The notes under the pieces: generated by a model
What the model was told of the DNA's origin: nothing
The model's input: only the letters and a program-made list of their open reading frames with translations
Database searches by the model: none
Origin: Salinibacterium sp.
Lineage (GTDB): Bacteria > Actinomycetota > Actinomycetes > Actinomycetales > Microbacteriaceae
NCBI GenBank assembly: GCA_019638845.1
Contig: JAHBSZ010000001.1
Coordinates: 186,001 to 250,000 of the forward strand
DNA length: 64,000 nt
Reading direction: 5' to 3'
Position numbers and translations under genes: made by a program
Shown here: positions 8,486-16,608 of the stretch, piece after piece
How the letters are laid out: each line of letters starts with the position of its first letter
Numbering within the stretch: the stretch's first letter is position 1

Positions 8486-9285
8486 AGGGTAAGTTTTGCG
8501 AGTCGCTTGCGCCGCGCGGCCGACGTCGTCTGGGCAACGATGACCATGATGAGCGCGAGCAAGAACACGGCGGATGCGACGACGTTGGCCTCGGCGGGAA
8601 CTCCGCGTGCCGCCGCCGTGTAAACGAAGATCGGGAACGTCTCCACCCCGCCGTTGTTGAATCGCGTGATGATGAAGTCGTCGAAACTCAGCGCGAACGA
8701 CAACAGCGCCGCCGCAATGATGCCCGGCAACAGGAGCGGGAACGTGATCCGCCAGAACACCTGACCCGGTGAGCCGTAGAGGTCGCGCCCGGCCTCCTCC
8801 AGCGCCGGATCGAGGCTCGCGACGCGCGCCTTGACGGTGACGACCACAAAGCTCAGGCAGAACAATGCGTGGGCGATGATGATCGTCACTAAGCCCTTGG
8901 GCACTCCGGCCGAAAGGAACTGCGCCGCGAGGCCGGCGCCGAGCACGACCTCAGGGGTCGCCATCGGCAGGAACAGCAGAAGGCTGATCGCCGATCGGGC
9001 ACGGAACTTGTACCGCACGAGCGCGATGGCCATGAGGGTTCCGAGGGCGGTCGCGATAACCGTGGCAATGATGCCAACCAGGATGCTCGTGCCGAATGCC
9101 GCACACACACCCTGGGCGTCGCACACATGCAGCCACTTGTCGAAGGTGAATCCGACCCACTGCACGTTCGACTTCAACGAGTTGTTGAACGAGAACACGA
9201 AGGTGTAGCCGATCGGGATGAGCAGGAAGATCAGCGCGAGGGCGCTATATACCGGCAGTAACCACTTTCCCAGTGAAAACCTCAC
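8482..9285 (-). CDS. potC: Polyamine-type ABC importer permease (PotC-like)
   Basis: 267 residues with about six membrane helices (first at residues 10-32, last near 235-256). The EAA loop, EEAGRDLYGSPGQVFWRI, is the site that docks on the ATPase. Order potD-potA-potB-potC and the motif match spermidine/putrescine importers. The GTG start overlaps the potB stop by GTGA. With PotB it forms the membrane channel that takes substrate from the lipoprotein PotD. The true substrate could be putrescine, spermidine or another cationic compound; the linked aminotransferase favours a diamine. Confidence 0.88.
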   Translation of the reverse strand: MRFSLGKWLLPVYSALALIFLLIPIGYTFVFSFNNSLKSNVQWVGFTFDKWLHVCDAQGVCAAFGTSILVGIIATVIATALGTLMAIALVRYKFRARSAISLLLFLPMATPEVVLGAGLAAQFLSAGVPKGLVTIIIAHALFCLSFVVVTVKARVASLDPALEEAGRDLYGSPGQVFWRITFPLLLPGIIAAALLSFALSFDDFIITRFNNGGVETFPIFVYTAAARGVPAEANVVASAVFLLALIMVIVAQTTSAARRKRLAKLTL

Positions 9286-10202
9286 AGCAGGTCCTCCGTT
9301 CCGCTTCGCTTCACATAGAGCCCCACGAGCAGGAGGATGATGCCCATCAACAGAACCGAGAGGGCAGAAGCTGCGGGGTAATCGAGCAAGCCAAGGAAGT
9401 TGGTTTCGATGACGTTACCCACCATCTGGGTTTGCGCAGAGCCGAGGAAGCTCGCACTCGCGTTGATGTAGTCACCGGCCGCCGGGATGAACGTGAGAAG
9501 TGTCCCTGACACGACGCCGGGCATCGACAGCGGAACCGTGACCCGCCAGAACGTTGTCGCCGGCGCCGCATACAAGTCCGATCCAGCTTCGAGGTAGCGG
9601 GTATCGAGTCGCTCGAGCGTCGTATACAGCGGCAGAGTCATGAAGGGAATGAAGTTGTAGGTAAGTCCGAAGATCACCGAGAACGCCGTACCCGTGAGGT
9701 GTCCATCGCTCGGGATGATCGACAAGGCCTTGAGCGCCTGGACCACCGGGGTCTCGTCGGACATGAGCGCTTTCCAGGCGAGCGTGCGCAACAGGAACGA
9801 GATGAAGAATGGCGCAATCACGAGCGTGAGCATCAATGCCTGAATAAGCGGCCACGGTCGAGCTTTCACACCGATGAAGTATGCGAGCGGATAGCTGATC
9901 ACGAGCGCAAAGAACGTCGCCGCAAGCGCGTACCCGAAGGCACGGAGGAAATGCGGCCAGTACTGCTGCACGACGAGCGCGTAGTTCTCGATTTTGAACG
10001 CTTGCTGGAACTGGCCGACGTCCCCGAACTCCACCGGGGTCTGCAAAGACGTCAGGATGAGCGAGACAAAGGGCGTCAGAAAGAACAACGCGAGGTAGGC
10101 AAGCCCGGGTAGGAGCAGCACGAGCGCTACCCAGCTACGGCGGCGCGGGGCTTGATCGACGGCGGCGCCCGGGCCACCGGAGCCGAATGCGGCGAAGGCC
10201 AT
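9282..10202 (-). CDS. potB: Polyamine-type ABC importer permease (PotB-like)
   Basis: 306 residues. After a short cytoplasmic tail (residues 1-22) come six predicted membrane helices, with the EAA loop EAGSDLYAAPATTFWRV around residues 205-222. It pairs with the downstream PotC-like permease. The ATG lies 2 nt after the potA stop, so translation is coupled. Slightly longer than the E. coli PotB because of the Gly/Ala/Pro-rich N-terminal tail. Same operon as the ATPase, the binding protein and the aminotransferase. Confidence 0.88.
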   Translation of the reverse strand: MAFAAFGSGGPGAAVDQAPRRRSWVALVLLLPGLAYLALFFLTPFVSLILTSLQTPVEFGDVGQFQQAFKIENYALVVQQYWPHFLRAFGYALAATFFALVISYPLAYFIGVKARPWPLIQALMLTLVIAPFFISFLLRTLAWKALMSDETPVVQALKALSIIPSDGHLTGTAFSVIFGLTYNFIPFMTLPLYTTLERLDTRYLEAGSDLYAAPATTFWRVTVPLSMPGVVSGTLLTFIPAAGDYINASASFLGSAQTQMVGNVIETNFLGLLDYPAASALSVLLMGIILLLVGLYVKRSGTEDLL

Positions 10203-10204
10203 TC

Positions 10205-11404
10205 CTAGCCCTCCCCGATCTCCGCGAGCAACTCGTTTCGGGTCTGCGTGGCGATCGTCGCGGTATTGGTGTCAGAGGCGAATCGGGGCGCATCGCCCGG
10301 GTCGTCAGCGAGTCCGAAGCCATGATCGACGGTCCACGACACCCACACCTCGGCGCCGAGGTTGGCGATCGGGCCGAAGACCATGTTCTGCGAAAACACC
10401 GTAATCGGTCCGAGCCCCGGTACGGCGACCAGATACTGCGTGCTCACGCCGCTGAACGAGACATCGGTAACCCGGCCAGGGCCGAGCACGTTTACGCCAG
10501 CAGCCTTCGCCGGTGCTTCGGAGTGCACACTGAGCTTCTCGGGGCGAACGCCGATCGTCACCTCGCCGTTGTGTCGCTGGGAGCGATCCTTCGGCACCTC
10601 GATCTTCACCCCAGAGATATCCACCACCATCGATTCGCCCTTCGACGAAATCACCGGCCCGGTGAACAAGTTGGATTGGCCGAGAAAATTCGCGACGAAC
10701 GCTGTCCGCGGTAATTCGTACAGTTCCTCGGGCGCGCCCATCTGCTCGATCGCACCCTTGTTCATGACCGCGACCGTGTCAGCCATGGTCATGGCCTCCT
10801 CTTGGTCGTGGGTGACATGCAAGAAGGTAAGGCCGACGTCGTCTTGGATCGACTTGAGTTCGAGCTGCATCTGCCGACGCAACTTGAGGTCGAGTGCTCC
10901 GAGCGGTTCGTCGAGCAGCAGGAGGGCCGGGCGATTCACGACTGCCCGAGCGAGCGCCACACGTTGCTGCTGTCCTCCCGAAAGCTGCTGGGGACGACGG
11001 GCCGCGAGGTGGTCGAGTTCGACGAGCTGCAACGCCTCGTGAGCCTTTCCCACCGGATCGCTGATCCCGCGTCGACGCAATCCGAACGCGACGTTCTCCA
11101 GCACCGACATGTGGGGAAAGAGCGCATAGCTCTGGAACACCGTGTTGACCGGGCGCTTGAACGACTTGACGTCGGTCACGTCTTTTCCGCCGATGAGGAT
11201 GCGACCCGAGGTGGGCTGCTCGAGCCCCGCCACGAGTCGGAGCGTCGTCGTCTTTCCACAGCCAGACGGACCCAACAGCGCGAAGAACGATCCTGCGGGA
11301 ATCCGCAGGTCGAGGTCTTCAATCGCGGTAAAGCCGGGAAAACGCTTGTGAATACCGACGAGTTCGAGATCCGCGCCAGCCTCGGCGAACGCGCTACCGA
11401 CCAT
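10205..11404 (-). CDS. potA: Polyamine-type ABC importer ATPase (PotA-like)
   Basis: 399 residues. The nucleotide-binding domain has Walker A GPSGCGKTT, Q-loop (FQSYALFPHM), signature LSGGQQQR, Walker B LLLLDEPLGALD and switch His in HVTHDQEEA. A C-terminal TOBE-type domain (from about residue 250) fits the CUT1/MOI subfamily used by PotA and related importers. It energises uptake through PotB and PotC. The ATG overlaps the potD stop by one base (TGATG). The tail of about 40 residues after the TOBE region is longer than usual. Confidence 0.9.
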   Translation of the reverse strand: MVGSAFAEAGADLELVGIHKRFPGFTAIEDLDLRIPAGSFFALLGPSGCGKTTTLRLVAGLEQPTSGRILIGGKDVTDVKSFKRPVNTVFQSYALFPHMSVLENVAFGLRRRGISDPVGKAHEALQLVELDHLAARRPQQLSGGQQQRVALARAVVNRPALLLLDEPLGALDLKLRRQMQLELKSIQDDVGLTFLHVTHDQEEAMTMADTVAVMNKGAIEQMGAPEELYELPRTAFVANFLGQSNLFTGPVISSKGESMVVDISGVKIEVPKDRSQRHNGEVTIGVRPEKLSVHSEAPAKAAGVNVLGPGRVTDVSFSGVSTQYLVAVPGLGPITVFSQNMVFGPIANLGAEVWVSWTVDHGFGLADDPGDAPRFASDTNTATIATQTRNELLAEIGEG

Positions 11405-12633
11405 CAGGCACCCAACTTGACGCGCTGGAACTCGGCGTTGAACGCCTGATCGTCAGCAGAGTCAAGCGTGCGGAAGATGTGGGCGTTGCTGAGGGTGTCC
11501 GCGTTCGGGAAGATGAGCTGGTCGTCAGCGATCTCCGGGAACATCTCAGCTGCAACCTCTTGAGCACCGACCACCGGAGTGATGTAGTTCACCCACGCGG
11601 CGACCTCGGCGGCGACCTCGGGCTCGTAGTAGTAGTTCATGAGCGTTTCCGCGTTCTTCTTTCGCGGCGATCCCATGGGCACGACGAACGTGTCACCCCA
11701 CAGCGTGCCGCCCGACGACGGGAGAGCGAACTTGAACTTCTCATAGCCCGCTTCGAGGTTTGCGGCGGTGATGTCGCCGGACCACACGATACCGGCGACG
11801 GCGTTTCCACTCGCGAAGTCCTGAAGGTACTCGTTGCCCTTGATGCCCAGAATCTGACCGCTCTTGACGTTCTCTTCGAGCAGTGCGATTGCGGCGGCGT
11901 ACTCGTCAGTTCCCCACGAGCTGCCAGAGATGTCCACGCCCTGACTCAGCAGGATGAGGCCCATCGTGTCGCGCATCTCGCTCAACACGGTCACCTTGCC
12001 CTTGAGCGCGGGCTGCCACAGGTCGTCGAGGGTTTCGAGGCCACCCGGGAGGGCATCCGTGTCCCATGCGATGCCCGCAAATCCGTTCTGCCACGGCAGG
12101 GACTTTGCACGGCCGGGGTCGAAGTCGGGGTTGAGGAGGGCGGGCGCCAAGTTCGCCTTGTTGGGGATGTTCGCGGCGTCCAGATCCTGCACGTAGCCGA
12201 AGCGGATGAGTCGAGCAACCATCCACTCGGTGAGGCAGAAGGTGTCGGATCCGGTGGCCTGGCCCAGCGCGAGCTGATCCTTGATCGTGCCGTAGTACGT
12301 GTTGTTGTCGTCGATCTCGACCTTGTAGTCGACGGAGATGCCTGTCTGGCTCTCGAAGGCGACGAGCGTCGGGTAGTTGCCGTCGTCGTCCTCGTCGATG
12401 TATGCGGGCCAGTTTCCCCACGTGAGGGTCTTATCGGTAGCAGAGACGTCTTCGGCAGGCGTGAGCGACGCCGCGGTACCGGGGGCGCATGCGGCAAGTG
12501 CGAGCGCGCCCGCTCCGATACCAGCTCCCTGGAGAAGATGACGCCTGCTGAGTTGGGTTCTGCGAGCCTGAGCGACCAACTCGGCGATGAGTGGGTCTTT
12601 GGGGGTCGGTCTCGACGTCATGAATTTCGACAT
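11404..12633 (-). CDS. potD: Polyamine-type periplasmic/lipoprotein substrate-binding protein (PotD-like)
   Basis: 409 residues from the ATG at 12631-12633, chosen because GGAG sits 6 nt upstream; the frame stays open 75 nt further but without a ribosome site. The leader carries twin arginines (SRRHLLQ) and a lipobox LAAC near residues 58-61, so the protein is probably exported by Tat and lipid-anchored. The mature part has the PotD/PotF layout (LTWGNWPAYID near its start; LSEMRDTMG; Trp/Asp-rich ligand lobe). It captures the polyamine for PotABC. Binding-protein genes usually come first in such operons, as here, which places the promoter in the 251-bp region upstream. Confidence 0.88.
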   Translation of the reverse strand: MSKFMTSRPTPKDPLIAELVAQARRTQLSRRHLLQGAGIGAGALALAACAPGTAASLTPAEDVSATDKTLTWGNWPAYIDEDDDGNYPTLVAFESQTGISVDYKVEIDDNNTYYGTIKDQLALGQATGSDTFCLTEWMVARLIRFGYVQDLDAANIPNKANLAPALLNPDFDPGRAKSLPWQNGFAGIAWDTDALPGGLETLDDLWQPALKGKVTVLSEMRDTMGLILLSQGVDISGSSWGTDEYAAAIALLEENVKSGQILGIKGNEYLQDFASGNAVAGIVWSGDITAANLEAGYEKFKFALPSSGGTLWGDTFVVPMGSPRKKNAETLMNYYYEPEVAAEVAAWVNYITPVVGAQEVAAEMFPEIADDQLIFPNADTLSNAHIFRTLDSADDQAFNAEFQRVKLGA

Positions 12634-12884
12634 GGGCAACTCCTTCACCTTGCGGGGATAGCGCGTTTCTCGATACTGGCACAGGACTCCCGCAGAGCAC
12701 ACCCTCAAGGGGCAAATGGTGACATTTGTAACAAAATCTTCACGAAATCAGTGGCTAAAAGCGGATATCTTGTGCGGAATTCGAGGTTAAGTGAATGTGC
12801 GGCGTGCCCGCAAGAGAGTCGTTAACTGGCCGATTGCGGCAGTCCACTGCCTCGCACCTACACGGAGTTCGAGGCCGCTCTCGG
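12634..12884 (-). promoter_or_regulatory. Intergenic region upstream of potD
   Basis: 251 bases between the EccC-like gene stop and potD, the longest gene-free stretch of the window. It must hold the potDABC promoter. It is AT-rich around 12721-12790, unlike its surroundings. A short perfect inverted repeat, TTTGTAACAAA (12725-12735), lies about 90 nt from the potD start and could be an operator. No convincing -35/-10 pair and no clear terminator for the upstream gene were found by eye. Confidence 0.45.
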
Positions 12885-15488
12885 CTAGAGGCTCACCCGA
12901 ATCAGGCTTCCGCTGCGCTCCCAGAGCCAACCGACACCGACGAGGCCTTCGAGTGGCGGAGGCAGTTCGCGGCTGCGGGTGAGCGCCCGCACGTCTGCGA
13001 GCGAACAACCCTCGAACACGACGTCGGCGATCTCGCGCACCGACTGAAGCGCACCCCAGCGGGATTGCCATTCCTCGGGGTCGCCGACGACCGGACGCTC
13101 GCCGCTCCAGTCCGCGAGATCACACTCGGCAAGCGTGGCACCCGCCCGCGATCTCGTGGTCACGAAGGCGCGCGGCCGCTTTCCCCGGGCGGCAATAGCC
13201 GGCTGACGCTCCGCCTCCTCGACAGGCACGGAGGCCACCTGCACGCGATTCCCCCGCCAGACTCCCCCACCGGGTGGCAGGTTCTGAATGAACTCGGCGG
13301 CTTCCCCACCCGCGAGTGCCCAGTCCTGCCTCGAGATGTGACGAAGGAGGAGGCGGTTCGGCACGAGCGAAGCGAGCTGCTGCAGTTCGGCCGTGAGTCG
13401 TCGAGCTCCCACGGCTGCGACCACGCCCCGTGCTGGGCCGTCCCTGAGGATCGTGGACAAACGTTCGACAATCGCCGAGCGGTAGTCGGCCGGAAAGCGT
13501 GCGATCAGCGAGTCGAGATCGTCGATCACGAACACGGTGTGCTGGGCGGTGACGAGTTCAGTCACGACGTCCCATGCCGCGGGAACGTCCCGAGGCACCC
13601 GTATGGCGGCGGGCGCTAGGCCCGCAAGTGCTGTCGATATGCCGCTTCTCGCGGAGCCCAGCACCAACACATGTCCGTCGCTCGCGGGCGTCCAGACTGC
13701 TACCGCTCGCCGTTGTTCGTGCGGCAGATCGACGAGCCCGAAGCCGTCGGGAGCCTCAGTGGGGTCCACCACCGACGGCAGTGGCTCGCACCAGGGGCGT
13801 CGCGGGGGTGGCGAGTCGGGCCAGCAGCGCCGGACCCTTTCGACATCTGACCCGTCGGCAATGGCGAACTGAACGACGCGCGGCTCCCGACCAGGCGGGG
13901 CAAGGACGCCTCGACCTTTGGACTGAGCGTGGATCTCGGCCGCGGCATCCGTACCGACGACAGCGGTGCTGTCAGCTCGATTGTTTACCCGCAAAGAGAT
14001 GCGCAGGTCGGCGTTGGCGAGCACAGCGTCACGCACGACACCAGCAGGACGTTGGGTGCACAGGATGAGATGCACGCCGAGCGATCGGCCCCGTGCGGCG
14101 ATATCCGCGAATACTGCGTGTAGGTCTGGGTGATCAGCAAGCATCGCTGCGAACTCGTCAACGACGATGACGAGCCGGGGCAACTCGGGCGTCCCGTCGA
14201 TATCCCGGGCCCGCGCCTCAGCGATCGTGCGCTCCCGGTAGCGAAGTTCTGCGCGCAGGCTCGCGAGCGCTCTGGCCGCTCGGTGCTCGTCAAGATCGGT
14301 GATGATCCCCACAACATGCGGCACACGCTGGAGCGCTGCGAATGCCGAACCGCCCTTGAAGTCGACGAGAAGTACCGCAAGCCGCTGGGGCGACGCCACC
14401 TGCGCCATCGCGAGTACCCACGACACGAGCAGTTCGCTCTTGCCGCTTCCGGTCGTTCCGCCGATAACTGCATGCGGCCCTTCGGCGACGAGATCGATGA
14501 ACACCGGACCCGACCCATCGGCGCCCACCACGCAGGACAGTCCGGCGCTCTCCGGCTGGGGCAGGGTCGCAAGGTGGGTGACGGGCGGGAGTTCCCTGCG
14601 TGAGGAGGCCAGCCTCGGCAGACTCGACGCCCATGCCTGGGCTGCCGATTCCGAGATCAGCCCCGGACGCAGCGCGATACGTCGCGATCGGTCCGGATGG
14701 TGCACGATCGCCGCTCCGTCGGCGCTGATGGCAATGACAACGCGGCAGGTCTGGGTCAACGACTGAGCGGTCGCCGCCCAGGCGACCGACACGAGTGGTG
14801 TCGTGTCGCCTCGCCTACCGAACTCAGCGACCGTACCGTGACGCACCGTACGCGACCCATCGTGTGGGAGTTGCGCCGCCCATGGCTCAGTCGACGCGCA
14901 CCAATGGCTGTCGGGCGACAACGCCCACGCGACCTGAAGAACCAGCGCTCGGGTCGCCGCGGCCGCAAGTGCGGGTGGCCCGCACACCCCGATGCCGAGC
15001 GCAGCATCCACGATGATCGGTGCGTCGACGAGCACGGATGCCCGCCGGGTGAGCTCCTCATCCGCGCCGTCGATCACGACACCGCTGACCGCAGTGCCCG
15101 TACCCACTGACACGGGCACCTCGGTTCCGTCGCACAGCCAGCGCCACGGATCCGACCCGGTGCGCCCGAGGATGTCACGTGCCGTGGGTGATCGTTCGCC
15201 GAGAGCTGCACGCTCTTCAGCGTGCGCCGCATCGATCGCCTCGCCCGCGCTGATGCTCTCCGCACCATAACGTTCGTGCTCTCTGCGACGCGATCGTCGT
15301 GCACCGAGCCGCGAATCGGCGGCGCTCGCAACCGCCGTCACCGGACCGAGCAGCGCGAACAGAAGTGAGTATGGCGATGTAGTAATAATCCAGAGAATCA
15401 CCGCAACGGCGAGCGGCGCGAGGCTTGCGACCAACGGGAACCGGAACGGACGCGGAGGGTCGATCGGCCGCGGGGCAGTGATACGCAC
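12885..15488 (-). CDS. FtsK/SpoIIIE (EccC-like) membrane ATPase
   Basis: 867 residues. Two membrane segments (about 18-58) are followed by a cytoplasmic chain with two ATPase modules. The first is intact: Walker A GGTTGSGKS (343-351), Walker B VIVVDEF (Asp444, Glu445) and the CTQRP segment typical of FtsK/EccC. The second has a P-loop GSARSGIST (611-619) in which the lysine is replaced by Ile, though VFVIDDLDS looks like its Walker B. The plan is EccC/EssC-like but with two rather than three modules and no FHA at the N-terminus; an FHA protein is encoded just upstream instead. It ends the nine-gene signalling/envelope cluster. GTG start; in-frame stop two codons upstream. No WXG100 gene accompanies it. 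Confidence 0.8.
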   Translation of the reverse strand: MRITAPRPIDPPRPFRFPLVASLAPLAVAVILWIITTSPYSLLFALLGPVTAVASAADSRLGARRSRRREHERYGAESISAGEAIDAAHAEERAALGERSPTARDILGRTGSDPWRWLCDGTEVPVSVGTGTAVSGVVIDGADEELTRRASVLVDAPIIVDAALGIGVCGPPALAAAATRALVLQVAWALSPDSHWCASTEPWAAQLPHDGSRTVRHGTVAEFGRRGDTTPLVSVAWAATAQSLTQTCRVVIAISADGAAIVHHPDRSRRIALRPGLISESAAQAWASSLPRLASSRRELPPVTHLATLPQPESAGLSCVVGADGSGPVFIDLVAEGPHAVIGGTTGSGKSELLVSWVLAMAQVASPQRLAVLLVDFKGGSAFAALQRVPHVVGIITDLDEHRAARALASLRAELRYRERTIAEARARDIDGTPELPRLVIVVDEFAAMLADHPDLHAVFADIAARGRSLGVHLILCTQRPAGVVRDAVLANADLRISLRVNNRADSTAVVGTDAAAEIHAQSKGRGVLAPPGREPRVVQFAIADGSDVERVRRCWPDSPPPRRPWCEPLPSVVDPTEAPDGFGLVDLPHEQRRAVAVWTPASDGHVLVLGSARSGISTALAGLAPAAIRVPRDVPAAWDVVTELVTAQHTVFVIDDLDSLIARFPADYRSAIVERLSTILRDGPARGVVAAVGARRLTAELQQLASLVPNRLLLRHISRQDWALAGGEAAEFIQNLPPGGGVWRGNRVQVASVPVEEAERQPAIAARGKRPRAFVTTRSRAGATLAECDLADWSGERPVVGDPEEWQSRWGALQSVREIADVVFEGCSLADVRALTRSRELPPPLEGLVGVGWLWERSGSLIRVSL

Positions 15489-15549
15489 CAGTCAATGAGA
15501 ACTCGCCGACGAGCAGAGCAGAGTGGAAAAGCAGATTCGGTGGAGAAAC

Positions 15550-16608
15550 TCAGCTCACGATGAAGAACTGCTCGCCGACCTCGACACGAGCGCCTCGCGT
15601 CACACGATACCGCTTGCCTGCCTCGCACCGACGCGGGTCACGGTCAGGCTCGCGCACGACTGTTCCGTTGCCGGAGTAACGGTCGCTCACCCAGAAGTAC
15701 GGGCCGTCTTGACCGAACTCGAGATGGGTCTTGGACACCGAGCGACCGGGATCCACGATCGCGATGAGGGTGTCGACGTACTCGCCCGGCTCGGCCACTG
15801 GATTGCGACCGATGAGTCCCGACCCGGACACGCTGACGCTCTCCCCGGTGCTGAACTGAAGGACGAACCGCTCACCGCGGGGTCCGCGTGGCACGAGTCG
15901 GGTCTCGGCGACATCGGAGATCTCCGCGAACGGCTTGCTCGGGGCATCCGGCACCACAGGTCGCGGGGCCTCGTCGGGCTCGAAGTCCACCGCGGGGTTC
16001 TTGCCTGCACTCCCCGACTCGGGCGAGCGTGGAAGTCCCCACGGGAATGGATCGAGGATGTTGGTGTCGCTGGGCCGTGAGCGAGCGCCATCACGCTGGC
16101 GCACGAATCCACACTCGGGGCAGAAGATGTCTGATGCCGCCAACGGCGCGCCGCACTGAGCGCATCCTTCTGCCGCGGTCGACTCTCCACGGTCGTCACC
16201 GACCGCCGACTGCTCGGCGACAGGTTCCGGCTTTGGCTCCGCTGCAGCGGGCACTGCTTCAGCGGCTGGCTCTGGTTCCGCTGCTGGCTCTGGCTCCGCG
16301 GCTGGCTCTAGTTCGGCTGGCTCCGGTTCGACGGCTGGCTCTCGGACCGCCGCTGGTTCCGGCTCTGGGTCCGCTGCTGGCGCCGGCTCGGCCGAGAGCA
16401 CCGGCTCCTTCTCACGAGGCGCAGGCTCTTCGAGCGGTACTGGCTCGGCCGTTGGTTCTGCAGTGGCGGCGGGCTCGACAACCGTCGAGTCGACGGACAC
16501 TGCCTTCGACTTGGCGCTTCGGCCACCCTTGGTGCTTACCGGTCGCCCACACTCGCCACAGAACATGGCCCCAGCGGGGAGTTCTGTACCGCAATAGAAA
16601 CAGGTCAC
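15550..16608 (-). CDS. Double zinc-ribbon, Glu/Pro/Ala-rich linker, FHA-domain protein
   Basis: 352 residues. An N-terminal zinc ribbon (CFYCGTELP, CGECGRP; residues 3-21) and a second one (CAQCGAPL, CPECGF; about 150-167) flank a low-complexity Glu-Pro-Ala linker with repeated EPEPAAE units (about 45-135). The C-terminal FHA domain shows IGRNP, SVSKTHLEF and the RYSGNGT loop, the residues that read phosphothreonine. No membrane segment. GTG start overlaps the upstream stop by GTGA. In this cluster it is the obvious reader of the Ser/Thr kinase signal and may recruit the EccC-like ATPase encoded 61 nt downstream. Confidence 0.85.
   Translation of the reverse strand: MTCFYCGTELPAGAMFCGECGRPVSTKGGRSAKSKAVSVDSTVVEPAATAEPTAEPVPLEEPAPREKEPVLSAEPAPAADPEPEPAAVREPAVEPEPAELEPAAEPEPAAEPEPAAEAVPAAAEPKPEPVAEQSAVGDDRGESTAAEGCAQCGAPLAASDIFCPECGFVRQRDGARSRPSDTNILDPFPWGLPRSPESGSAGKNPAVDFEPDEAPRPVVPDAPSKPFAEISDVAETRLVPRGPRGERFVLQFSTGESVSVSGSGLIGRNPVAEPGEYVDTLIAIVDPGRSVSKTHLEFGQDGPYFWVSDRYSGNGTVVREPDRDPRRCEAGKRYRVTRGARVEVGEQFFIVS

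Noticed and set aside
11479-12825. Long open frame opposite potD on the + strand
   Set aside because: It is antisense to a certain gene, rich in Val/Arg/Glu as expected of a GC-rich shadow, and has no motif.
12840-12884. Hairpin after the EccC-like gene as a terminator
   Set aside because: Only a 4-bp stem (GCCG/CGGC) and no T-run were found.
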